A stretch of 28,771 nt of DNA, from the NCBI GenBank assembly GCA_036258555.1, contig DATADL010000199.1, positions 1-28,771 of the forward strand. The letters are read 5' to 3'. The position numbers were made by a program, and so were the translations under genes. The notes beneath the pieces are model-generated. The model worked only from the letters and a program-made list of their open reading frames with translations, was not told the origin of the DNA and did not search any database. This document shows, piece by piece, positions 7,760 through 15,721 of this stretch (within the stretch, counting starts at the first letter, position 1; every line of letters begins with the position of its first letter). Origin of the DNA: JALZEG01 sp036258555. Lineage in GTDB: Bacteria; Actinomycetota; CADDZG01; WHSQ01.

Positions 7760-10708
7760 GTGAGCGACCTGCTCGTCTACCTGTTCCTGTCGATCCCCCT
7801 GATCGGCGCGTTCGCGATGTTCGCGATGGGGATCTCGGTCATCTACCGCGCCTCGCGCGTGCTCAACCTCGCCCACGGCGCTATGGCGATGTTCCCCGCC
7901 TACGTCTACTACTCGCTGAGCAACGCCGGCGTCCCGATGTGGGCGGGCCTCCCCGCCGCGGTCGCGAGCGGCGCGGTCCTCGGCGTCGCCGTCGAGCGGA
8001 TCTTCGTCCGGAGGCTCCGCTCGCAGGGACCCACCGCGCAGACCGTCGGGACCGTCGCGGTGACCGGCCTACTGATCGCGATAGCGGCGAAGGTGTGGGG
8101 CACGTCGCCGACCCTCGCACCCCCTGTCTTCCCCGAAGGCCAGGTGCAGGTCGGCGAGGCCGCCGTGCGCTACGGCGACCTCGGACTGTTCGCGGTGGGC
8201 CTCGTGGTGTCCGGCGTCCTGTTCGCGTTCTTCAAGCTCACCGAGGTCGGCCTCGCGATGCGCGGCGCCGCGCAGAACCGCCGCGCCGCCGCCCTCATGG
8301 GAGTCGACCCCGACGTCGCCGCGGCCGGCGCGTGGGCGCTCGGGGGCGGCCTGGCCGCGCTGGCGGGCGTGCTGCTCGCGGCCGTCACGAGCCTCGACCC
8401 GTACAGCCTCTCCCTCCAGGTGCTGCCGGCGTTCGTCGCGGCCCTGATCGGCGGGCTCGAGAGCCTGCTCGGCGCGGTCGCGGGGGCGGCGCTGGCCGGG
8501 GTGCTGTTCGGCGTCGTCCCCGCACTCGCCGAGCTGCCCGTCGTCGGCGGCGTCCTCAGGTACTCCGGCGCCACACAGCTCGTGCTCACCGTCCTCGCGC
8601 TCGTCGTGATGGCGGTGCGCGGCCGCCGTCTCACGGGGGCGGAGGCGAGCGAGTCCGGCCTCAGCGCCGACACGGGCCGCGGGGGCCTGCGCGCCACGAA
8701 GCTCGGGCGCCGTCACGTCGTGGCGCTCGTCGCACTGGTGGCGTGGCCGTTCCTCGCGCCGTTCTCCGCGCTCGGGACGTCGCTGCTCGCGATGGAGCTC
8801 GCCCTCGTGGCGATCTCGCTCGTCGTGCTCATCGGCTGGGTCGGGCAGATCTCGCTCGCGCAGGCGAGCTTCGTCGGCGTGGGCGCCCTCGTCACCGCGA
8901 TGGTCTCGCGCACCTGGGGGCTCGGCTTCCCCGTGAACGTCGTCGTCGGCGCCGCGGCCGCCGGCCTCGCCGCGGCGGGGCTCGGCGTGATGGCGCTGCG
9001 CGTGCGCGGTCTCTACCTCGCCGTCGCGACGCTGATCTTCGCCTGGATGGCCGACCAGTTCCTGTTCCCGTCGCCGTGGCTGGGGGCCGGGACCGGAAGC
9101 TCGACGATGCCCGACCAGCGGTACGGCTTCGAGGGCGGCTTCCCGTCGTTCGACTTCACCAGCCGCACGACTCTCTACTTCGTGATGCTCGCCGTGATCG
9201 TGCTCGTCACCGCCGCTCTGGCGAACCTGCGCGACACCCGCGCCGGGCGCGCGTTCTTCGCCGTCCGCGGGTCGGAGCTCGCCGCGGCCTCCCTCGGCAT
9301 CGACGTCATCCGCTACAAGCTCGTCGCGTTCGCGGTCGCCGGCGTGCTCGCCGGTCTGGGCGGCAGCCTGATGATGCTCGAGCAGCGCACGATGGTCCCG
9401 TCGCAGTTCCTGTTCACGGTCTCGCTGCAGTACCTCGCGATCGCGGTCGTGGGGGGGCTGACGAGCCTCGGCGGCGCGATCGCGGCAGGGTGCCTCTTCG
9501 CCGGGCTGAACGAGCTGTTCTTCCGGGTCTCTGCGCTCTCGGGATGGCTCGAGGTCGTGTCGGCGGGCCTGCTCGCCGTCGTGCTGCTCGTCCAGCCCGG
9601 AGGTCTCGCGGCGATGGCGCGCAACCTGCGCTCGGGGTCGACGCGCGCGGCGCGCGTCCTCGCGCCGGTCCTCGCGCCGGTCCCCGCGCGCGTCGGGCCG
9701 CTGGTCGCCCGTGCGCGGCGGCGCGGCGCCGGGACGTGGCGCAAGGCCCCCGTCGCCGACGACTGGTTCGCGCGCGCCGCGGCTCGTCCCGACCCCGCGT
9801 CGAACGGCCACCCGGCCCCCGTCGAAGAGCCGCCGCAGGCCGTGCCCGAGACGCCCTTGCGGCTCGCCGGGTTCGCGGCGGCTGCAGCAGAGGTCCCGCC
9901 GGAACGAGCCGAGCGCAGGGCGTTCCTCGCGGCGGACGGCGTCACCGTGCGATTCGGAGGGCTCACCGCCGTGTCGGAGGCCTCGCTGCGCGTGCACGAA
10001 GGCGAGATCGTCGGCCTGATCGGACCCAACGGTGCAGGCAAGACGACGCTCTTCAACGCGATCCTCGGCCTCAACGAGCCGGCGGAGGGCCGGATCGCGC
10101 TGTACGGCCACGACGCGACGGAGCTGCCGCCCCACGTACGCGCTCGTCTGGGTGTCGCGCGCACGTTCCAGGTGATCCAGCTCTTCAACGAGCTCTCGGT
10201 CTTCGACAACCTCCTGGTCGCCACCCACCTGCACAACGACTCCGGGATCTTCTCGAACCTCGCCGCGGCGCGGAAGACGCTGGATGCCGAGACGGCCGCG
10301 CGCGACCGCGTCCGCGAGGTCCTCCGGCTCCTCGCGCTCGAGGACGTAGCCGGCGAGGGCGTCCGCAACCTGCCTTTCGGCACGCTGCGCATGGTCGAGC
10401 TGGGGCGCGCGCTCGTCACCGGTGCGCGGCTGCTCATGCTCGACGAGCCGGCGTCGGGACTGAACGAGGCCGAGACCGACCGGCTCTCCGACGTCGTCCG
10501 CACGGTCAGGTCGCTCGGGGTCTCGGTCCTGCTCATCGAGCACGACATCCGGATGGTGACCGGGGTGTCCGACTACGTCTACGTCCTCAGCCAGGGCAGC
10601 ATGATCGCCGAGGGGCCGCCGGCGCACATCCAGCGCGACGAGAAGGTCGTCGCGGCGTACCTCGGCAAGGCCGCGGACGCCCCGGAGCGCGAAGGCGCGG
10701 CCGTCTGA
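7760..10708 (+). CDS. LivH-LivM-LivG fusion: both permeases and one ATPase of a Liv-type ABC importer
   Basis: 982 residues starting at GTG, six bases after the binding-protein stop. Three modules follow in order. Residues about 1-295 are a LivH-like permease (GISVIYRASRVLNLAHGAMA, GLAMRGAAQNRRAAALMGVD, LPAFVAALIGGLESLLGAVA). Residues about 320-620 are a LivM-like permease (LVVLIGWVGQISLAQASFVG, LRVRGLYLAVATLIFAWMAD, RDTRAGRAFFAVRGSELAAA). A Pro/Ala/Arg-rich cytoplasmic linker spans about 620-735. Residues about 735-975 are a LivG-like ATPase with Walker A GPNGAGKTTL (near 755), VARTFQ, signature-equivalent LPFGTLRMVELGRAL, Walker B LLMLDEPASGL and switch LIEHD. In most bacteria these are three genes; permease pairs and permease-ATPase fusions occur in actinobacteria, so the fusion is unusual but coherent. 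Its stop overlaps the livF start (TGATG). Confidence 0.92.
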   Translation: MSDLLVYLFLSIPLIGAFAMFAMGISVIYRASRVLNLAHGAMAMFPAYVYYSLSNAGVPMWAGLPAAVASGAVLGVAVERIFVRRLRSQGPTAQTVGTVAVTGLLIAIAAKVWGTSPTLAPPVFPEGQVQVGEAAVRYGDLGLFAVGLVVSGVLFAFFKLTEVGLAMRGAAQNRRAAALMGVDPDVAAAGAWALGGGLAALAGVLLAAVTSLDPYSLSLQVLPAFVAALIGGLESLLGAVAGAALAGVLFGVVPALAELPVVGGVLRYSGATQLVLTVLALVVMAVRGRRLTGAEASESGLSADTGRGGLRATKLGRRHVVALVALVAWPFLAPFSALGTSLLAMELALVAISLVVLIGWVGQISLAQASFVGVGALVTAMVSRTWGLGFPVNVVVGAAAAGLAAAGLGVMALRVRGLYLAVATLIFAWMADQFLFPSPWLGAGTGSSTMPDQRYGFEGGFPSFDFTSRTTLYFVMLAVIVLVTAALANLRDTRAGRAFFAVRGSELAAASLGIDVIRYKLVAFAVAGVLAGLGGSLMMLEQRTMVPSQFLFTVSLQYLAIAVVGGLTSLGGAIAAGCLFAGLNELFFRVSALSGWLEVVSAGLLAVVLLVQPGGLAAMARNLRSGSTRAARVLAPVLAPVPARVGPLVARARRRGAGTWRKAPVADDWFARAAARPDPASNGHPAPVEEPPQAVPETPLRLAGFAAAAAEVPPERAERRAFLAADGVTVRFGGLTAVSEASLRVHEGEIVGLIGPNGAGKTTLFNAILGLNEPAEGRIALYGHDATELPPHVRARLGVARTFQVIQLFNELSVFDNLLVATHLHNDSGIFSNLAAARKTLDAETAARDRVREVLRLLALEDVAGEGVRNLPFGTLRMVELGRALVTGARLLMLDEPASGLNEAETDRLSDVVRTVRSLGVSVLLIEHDIRMVTGVSDYVYVLSQGSMIAEGPPAHIQRDEKVVAAYLGKAADAPEREGAAV

Positions 10709-11580
10709 TGCTCGACGTCCGCGACATCGACGTCTACTACGGACCCGTGCAGGCGCTGCGCGGCCTCAGCCTCCGCGTCGACGAGGGCGAGATGGTGGCA
10801 TTGCTCGGCGCGAACGGCGCGGGCAAGACCACGACGCTCCGGGCGATCTCCGGCCTCTTGTCGCCCGCCCACGGCTCGATCCGCGTCGGCGGCCAGGACG
10901 CCGGCAGGCTGCCGGCGCAGAAGGTCGTCCGGCTCGGCGTCGCTCACGTGCCCGAGGGCCGCGAGCTGTTCGCCGAGCTCACCGTCGTCGAGAACCTCCG
11001 CCTCGGGCACTGGTCGCGCAGGCGGGAGCGCGCGCGTCTAGTCGAGCGCGTCGAGCGTGTCTTCGAGCTGTTCCCGAGGCTGCGCGAGCGCGCGGACCAG
11101 CTCGCGGGGACGATGTCCGGCGGCGAGCAGCAGATGCTCGTGGCGGGACGGGCGCTCATGAGCGAGCCGCGACTCCTGCTGGTCGACGAGCTCTCGATGG
11201 GCCTCGCGCCGATCGTCGTCGAGCAGCTCTTCGGTGCCCTCCGTCAGGTGAACCGCGAGGGCACGGCGGTGTTGCTCGTCGAGCAGTTCGTCCACCTGGC
11301 CCTGCAGAACACCCGGCGGGCCTACGTCCTGGCCAAGGGCGAGGTCGCGGTCGAGGGACGGAGCGAGGAGCTCCTCGCGTCGCCCGACGTCATGGCCGCG
11401 TACCTCGGCGAGACCGGAGGGAGCGACGCCGCCTCCCGCGCGCGATCGAACGGGTCGAACGGCGCGCACCCCGCCGGGGTGACGACTAGTGCTCCACTCA
11501 CCCATCCGAGTGAAGGAAGTGCCCGCACAGCAGGAGAACCCCAGACCCAGCAACTCGACACAGAAGGAGACTCACGATGA
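10708..11580 (+). CDS. livF: LivF-type ABC transporter ATP-binding protein with an odd C-terminal tail
   Basis: 290 residues; the ATG shares its first base with the stop of the LivHMG gene. Canonical motifs: Walker A GANGAGKTTT (near residue 33), Q-loop region HVPEGRELFAELTVVENL, signature MSGGEQQMLVAGRALM, Walker B LLLVDELSMGLAPIVV, and LVEQFVHLAL in the switch region. It would form the ATPase heterodimer with the LivG part of the fusion and power import. LivF proteins normally end about where MAAYLGETGG falls, near residue 235. Here some 50 residues of low-complexity Ser/Thr/Gly/Ala/Glu sequence follow, and the last 30 codons end mostly in A or T, unlike the rest of the gene. That tail contains the ribosome-binding site of the next gene and overlaps its start (ATGA). 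Confidence 0.9.
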   Translation: MLDVRDIDVYYGPVQALRGLSLRVDEGEMVALLGANGAGKTTTLRAISGLLSPAHGSIRVGGQDAGRLPAQKVVRLGVAHVPEGRELFAELTVVENLRLGHWSRRRERARLVERVERVFELFPRLRERADQLAGTMSGGEQQMLVAGRALMSEPRLLLVDELSMGLAPIVVEQLFGALRQVNREGTAVLLVEQFVHLALQNTRRAYVLAKGEVAVEGRSEELLASPDVMAAYLGETGGSDAASRARSNGSNGAHPAGVTTSAPLTHPSEGSARTAGEPQTQQLDTEGDSR

Positions 11581-12095
11581 AGCGCCGCTGGTCGATCCCC
11601 CTCGCCGCAGGCCTGTCCGCGCTCGTGATGGCGTCGGCGGCAGCGCAGGAGGGCTGCGTCCCGATCGAGCCGAAGAAGTGGGAGGGAACGATCGCATACG
11701 GGGGCGGCGGATGGGTCGGTCCGAACGCGTTCGAGCAGGGCGGCTGCAACTGGAACGGCGCCGAGGCCCTCAACGGTAGCGACACGATCGTCTGGGACGT
11801 CGACGGCTACGGTGGCGTCACCGCCTCGATCACGCAGCAGTCGGCCGATCCGCTCTTCCACCCGCTGCAGGGCTACTTCCTCAACGAGAACTGCGAGCGC
11901 GGCGGCGCCTGGGGCTCGACCGAGCCGGGCACGCCGTACACCGTGGGGATCCCCGAGGGCGCCAGGTGGATCGTCGTGATCCAGGAGTACGGCGGCGTCC
12001 AGACCACCGTGACGATGGAGACCCCGGGCCGCAAGTGCGAGCCCGTCGAGACGCCCAAGCCACCGAAGAAGAAGAAGCCGAAGAAGCGTCCGTAG
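11577..12095 (+). CDS. small secreted protein with Pro/Lys tail, unknown function
   Basis: 172 residues. The ATG is seven bases after AAGGAG and overlaps the LivF stop. MKRRWSIPLAAGLSALVMAS followed by AAAQ is a signal peptide. The mature domain (about 25-155) has GTIAYGGGGWVGPNAFEQGG, CNWNGAEALNGSDTIVWDVD and ARWIVVIQEYGGVQTTVTME, with Cys at CVPIEP, GCNWN, NENCERGG and RKCEP, so probably a disulfide-bonded beta-sandwich. The last 15 residues are almost only Pro, Lys and Arg (PKPPKKKKPKKRP), perhaps for contact with anionic wall polymers. I recognise no family. Its tight coupling to livF places it in the transporter operon. Confidence 0.75.
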   Translation: MKRRWSIPLAAGLSALVMASAAAQEGCVPIEPKKWEGTIAYGGGGWVGPNAFEQGGCNWNGAEALNGSDTIVWDVDGYGGVTASITQQSADPLFHPLQGYFLNENCERGGAWGSTEPGTPYTVGIPEGARWIVVIQEYGGVQTTVTMETPGRKCEPVETPKPPKKKKPKKRP

Positions 12096-12149
12096 GCCGC
12101 AGACGGGCCGCCCCGAGCACGTCGACACCCGAGAACAACGGACCCCACC

Positions 12150-15100
12150 ATGTCGCCCATGCCTATCTCCGTACGCGCGCCCCGTGCGGCAACCGCGCTG
12201 GTCGCCGCGCTCCTGGTCGTGACCGGCGTCACGCTCGCCGCCCCCGGCGCGTCGGGTCAGACCCCGTCGCCGTCACCGTCGGGATCCGGGCCCGCGGCGG
12301 GGATCACGCTCCTCAACCCCAGCGCCGCGCACGGGGCCCCCAACGTCGGCGACCGGTTCGACGGCTTCGACGCGCGTTACCCGATCGTCGCCCGCGCGAC
12401 GGGTCCCGCCCCGGCCGTCGTCGAGGTCTCGATCGCGCCGCAGAGCTCCGACGGGACGTGGGGCAACGACCTGCTGATCGGCGAGATGACCCCGGCCACG
12501 CAGGGCTCGGGGATATGGGAGCTCGACTGGGACATACCGTCGTCGATGCCGGAGGGAACCGCGCTCCTCACCGTGCGCGCGTACGTCGACAGCGCGCAGG
12601 GGTTCGTCGAGACCGGGAGCGACTCCGTCGAGGTCTCGGTCTTCTACAGCGACCCGACGCAGGCCCCGGTCGGCGCGTGGGAGACCGTGCACGTCCGGTG
12701 GCCGGAGCAGGGCGGCGCGCTCGGCTTCTACAAACCGCGTGTCGGTGCGTGGCGCACCGTGATCGACGGGACGGTGAGCCCGGGCACGAACTTCGTCCAG
12801 CTGCTCGTGTCGACGACGCCGCCCGGGCAGCCGCTCGGTTTCGTCCCGTGCGGATCCGGGACCCTGACGAACGCGGGCACGCACGCGACGTTCACCGGAA
12901 GGTGCACGCTCGACGCGCTGACGATGCCGTCCGCCGTGACGGCCGTGGCCGCGGTCGCGGACTTCCGGGAAGGGACGAGCGGCGTCAGGTTCCCGCAGAC
13001 CGCCGACGTGAGGGTCGTCGACTCGTACGACCTGAGCCCCGCTGACATGTCGGTCGAGATCACACCGGTCGCGCGCCGCGTGATGGCGCCGGCCGCGTCG
13101 TGCCAGCAGTTCACCGTGACGGTGACCGACGAGCACGACCGTCCCGTCGTCGGCGCGAACGTCGACATCCACGCGACCGGGCCCGCCGACCCGCTGATCC
13201 TCGCCGGCAGCGGCCTCGTCGTCCCCGACCCGCACGGAAGGGAGACGACGGCCCCCTGCCCCCAGGACCTCCCGGTCGAGTCACCCCTTCCGCCGGCGCC
13301 CCGCGCCCAGGGCGACCACAACGTCCCGGGCGGGATCGACACGAAGCACATGGAGACGAACCAGGGCACCGGCCTCGACGTGGACATGCAACCTTCCGGC
13401 GTGACGCGCTTCACCGTCGCGTCCGAGTACCCCGGCATCACGGAGCTGCTCGCATGGGTCGACGACGAGGAGATCCGCAACGAGGCCGACCAGCGCCCCG
13501 CCGACGACGACCGTCTCGCGCCGGACGAGCCGACCGGAAGGGCGCGCGTGCAGTGGCTCGCGGCGTCTCCGACGGTGACGCTCGACCCCGTCGGGGGAAC
13601 GGCCCCGGTCGGATCGTGCTTCCCGTACGTCGTCAGGGCGCGGGCCGGGACCGACCCGATGCCTCGGGTGAACGTCGACGTGCACGCGACCGCTCCCGAC
13701 GGCGAGCTCGACTTCTGCGACCCGCCGGGCGCCTCCGAGCGCCGCGCGCCCACGGCCGGCTCGGGCGCGAACGCCCACGAGGAGGAGGCCGGGGGGGAGG
13801 CGCACCACGCCGGCTCGGCGGGCCCCGCCGCCCAGCACACCGAAGGCGAGACCGACTCCGCCGGCAACTTCGTCGTGGGGCTGACCTCGCCCGCGACCGG
13901 CGACTCCACGGTCGTCGCGTGGATCGACGGCGAGCCCGGCGCCGACGACGACGTCCAGGGAGGAGCGGAGACGTCGGCTTCCGGCACGATCAGCTGGGCG
14001 CGGTCGGCGGCCGAGGCCGAGCTCGGCTTCGTGAACCCCTCGCCCTACGGCGGCACGACGGCGGGCGCCGGGACCGGCACGCAGGTGCCCGACAGCGGCG
14101 GCGCGATCGACGTCTTCGTGAGGGTCGACATGGCCGCGGCGGCCCCCGGCGTGGACGTCTTGCTCGCGCGCGGCTCGAGCACGACGTTCGAGCTCCTCGG
14201 CGAGGCCGAGCGCGTCGGGTCGACGGACCTCTACCGGCTCGAGTGGCGGGTCGGCGTCCCGGACGGGGCCTACACGCTGCGCGCGCGGATCACCGGCACG
14301 CAGGTGGTCGAGGACCTCCGCGTCACCGTCGGCGCCGGCGAGCGCCTGCCGATGGTTCCGAACCCGTCCCACGAGACGCTGGAGCTGCAGGTGCCGGCGG
14401 CCGGCGCCGGCGCGCCCTTCGCCCGCCGGAGCACGACGGTCACGGGGAGCGCGAGCGCGGGGGCCGAGGGCGTCGACGTGTACTACACGAAGGTCCCCGC
14501 GAAGGACACGCCCCAGACGGGCGACTGGATCTTCTGCGGGTACGCCGACCTCGACGGGACCGGCGCCGGACGGCAGGACTTCAGCACGCCGTGCGCCCTC
14601 GCCGGGGCCGACCAGGCCGCGCAGGTGACCGGGATCGCGGCGATCACGTTCGACTGCACGGTCGACGGCTGCGACTCCGACCCCTTCCCGCGACCGCCCG
14701 CCGAGGGCGCGCCGGCGCCGCGCGAGCAGGGCCAGAAGGAGACCGGGGCGGCCGTGCGCGTGTTCGGCTACGAGGCGCACCCCCTGCTCGCGGTCGAGCC
14801 CCCCGAGACGCAGGCGCTGGTCGGCGAGTGCAGGCGCCTCGAGGTCGTCTTGCGCGACCAGACCCGGCAGCCGATCGCCGGCGCCAACGCGGACCTCCAC
14901 CTGGAAGGGGGCTCCGACACGCACTTCTGCCGGCCCGAGGGCGCGCCCGCCGCGCTCCGCGCGCCCGACGCGGGCGGGCACTCCGCCGCGGGTCCCGCGG
15001 GCATGGAAGCCGGTCACGCCGACGGCGCGCCCGGGCTGCACGCGGAGGGCGAGACCTTCCCGGACGGGACGCTCGTGTTCGGCGTGACGTCACCGGACCC

Positions 15101-15521
15101 GGGGGACGTGCGCGTGACCGCGTGGCTCGATCGCAACGACGACGACGCCGCGGGCGCAGACGAGCTCACCGACGATTCGCTCCTGCACTGGGCCTCGCCG
15201 TCGGGCTGCACGGTCTTCGGCGGCGAGGGCCCCGACACGCTGCGAGGGACCGCCGGCGACGACGTGATCTGCGGGCTCGAGGGCAACGACGTGATCCGCG
15301 GCCGCGGCGGGACCGACCTCGTCTTCGGCGGCGAGGGCGCCGACCGCGTCTTCGGCGGTGGCGGCGACGACACCCTGCGCGCCGGGCGCGGGCGAGACTT
15401 CCTCGACGGAGGCCCCGGCCGCGACACGTGCCGGGGCGGGCCGGGTCGCGACCGCGCGTCTCGGTGCGAGGCTCCGGCGCGCGGGGGCCGAGCGGCTGCG
15501 CCGCGCCGCAGCGGCGTCTAG
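12150..15521 (+). CDS. large secreted surface protein: Ig-like repeats plus C-terminal RTX calcium-binding repeats
   Basis: 1123 residues. The N-terminus has a basic start and hydrophobic helix (ATALVAALLVVTGVTLAAPG), then a Ser/Pro spacer. Ig-like beta domains follow. Three related units are visible, beginning near VEITPVARRVMAPAASCQQF, VTLDPVGGTAPVGSCFPYVV and LLAVEPPETQALVGECRRLE. Each carries a Cys, an 'xANVDxHATG'-type strand (GANVDIHATG, VNVDVHATAP, GANADLHLEG), a long insert rich in Gly, Ala, His and Glu, and a closing strand ending in a 'vtaWlD' motif. The tail (about 1024-1104) is nine 9-residue RTX repeats. RTX repeats bind calcium and fold outside the cell. No protease or lipase domain was seen, so an adhesive, structural or scaffold role is likely. 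Two ATGs (12150, 12162) are possible starts; neither has a strong ribosome-binding site. It lies 54 bases after the preceding gene and may share its transcript. Confidence 0.8.
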   Translation: MSPMPISVRAPRAATALVAALLVVTGVTLAAPGASGQTPSPSPSGSGPAAGITLLNPSAAHGAPNVGDRFDGFDARYPIVARATGPAPAVVEVSIAPQSSDGTWGNDLLIGEMTPATQGSGIWELDWDIPSSMPEGTALLTVRAYVDSAQGFVETGSDSVEVSVFYSDPTQAPVGAWETVHVRWPEQGGALGFYKPRVGAWRTVIDGTVSPGTNFVQLLVSTTPPGQPLGFVPCGSGTLTNAGTHATFTGRCTLDALTMPSAVTAVAAVADFREGTSGVRFPQTADVRVVDSYDLSPADMSVEITPVARRVMAPAASCQQFTVTVTDEHDRPVVGANVDIHATGPADPLILAGSGLVVPDPHGRETTAPCPQDLPVESPLPPAPRAQGDHNVPGGIDTKHMETNQGTGLDVDMQPSGVTRFTVASEYPGITELLAWVDDEEIRNEADQRPADDDRLAPDEPTGRARVQWLAASPTVTLDPVGGTAPVGSCFPYVVRARAGTDPMPRVNVDVHATAPDGELDFCDPPGASERRAPTAGSGANAHEEEAGGEAHHAGSAGPAAQHTEGETDSAGNFVVGLTSPATGDSTVVAWIDGEPGADDDVQGGAETSASGTISWARSAAEAELGFVNPSPYGGTTAGAGTGTQVPDSGGAIDVFVRVDMAAAAPGVDVLLARGSSTTFELLGEAERVGSTDLYRLEWRVGVPDGAYTLRARITGTQVVEDLRVTVGAGERLPMVPNPSHETLELQVPAAGAGAPFARRSTTVTGSASAGAEGVDVYYTKVPAKDTPQTGDWIFCGYADLDGTGAGRQDFSTPCALAGADQAAQVTGIAAITFDCTVDGCDSDPFPRPPAEGAPAPREQGQKETGAAVRVFGYEAHPLLAVEPPETQALVGECRRLEVVLRDQTRQPIAGANADLHLEGGSDTHFCRPEGAPAALRAPDAGGHSAAGPAGMEAGHADGAPGLHAEGETFPDGTLVFGVTSPDPGDVRVTAWLDRNDDDAAGADELTDDSLLHWASPSGCTVFGGEGPDTLRGTAGDDVICGLEGNDVIRGRGGTDLVFGGEGADRVFGGGGDDTLRAGRGRDFLDGGPGRDTCRGGPGRDRASRCEAPARGGRAAAPRRSGV
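15219..15461 (+). repeat. nine tandem RTX (GGxGxDxxx) nonapeptide repeats
   Basis: Nine consecutive 27-base units encode GGEGPDTLR, GTAGDDVIC, GLEGNDVIR, GRGGTDLVF, GGEGADRVF, GGGGDDTLR, AGRGRDFLD, GGPGRDTCR and GGPGRDRAS. This is the hemolysin-type calcium-binding repeat. The first units match best and the last two are basic and degenerate. Confidence 0.9.
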
Positions 15522-15600
15522 GCCGAGCCACTCCGTCCGGTTCCGGTCGCCGCGCCGCGCGGGGACGCGCCCCCGTTGGGGAGGTCTGCAGCCCGGATCC

Positions 15601-15629
15601 TTGACCCGGACCTCACCCCCCGCTAACTT
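15601..15629 (+). promoter_or_regulatory. promoter of the DGQHR/NTPase pair
   Basis: TTGACC (15601-15606), a 17-base spacer and TAACTT (15624-15629) fit a primary sigma factor promoter. It lies about 92 bases before the GTG start. The leader contains a perfect 7-bp stem GCCCGGC-CCG-GCCGGGC (15657-15673). The rest of the 15522-15721 gap holds nothing else I can identify. Confidence 0.6.
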
Positions 15630-15721
15630 GTTCGCCGCCGCAACCGGCACCGTGCCGCCCGGCCCGGCCGGGCATCCGCAGCACGCGCAACCCGATCGTG
15701 GGGAGGGAGAAAGGAGCCCTC

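Noticed and set aside
9655..9690. Short tandem repeat of about 12 bases (CTCGCGCCGGTC).
   Set aside because: Only two copies, encoding VLAPVLAP in the flexible linker of the fusion; not a meaningful repeat array.
8069..10627. Long open frame opposite the LivHMG fusion.
   Set aside because: Composition is dominated by Arg, Asp, Glu and His with no domain, as expected of an antisense shadow in GC-rich coding DNA.
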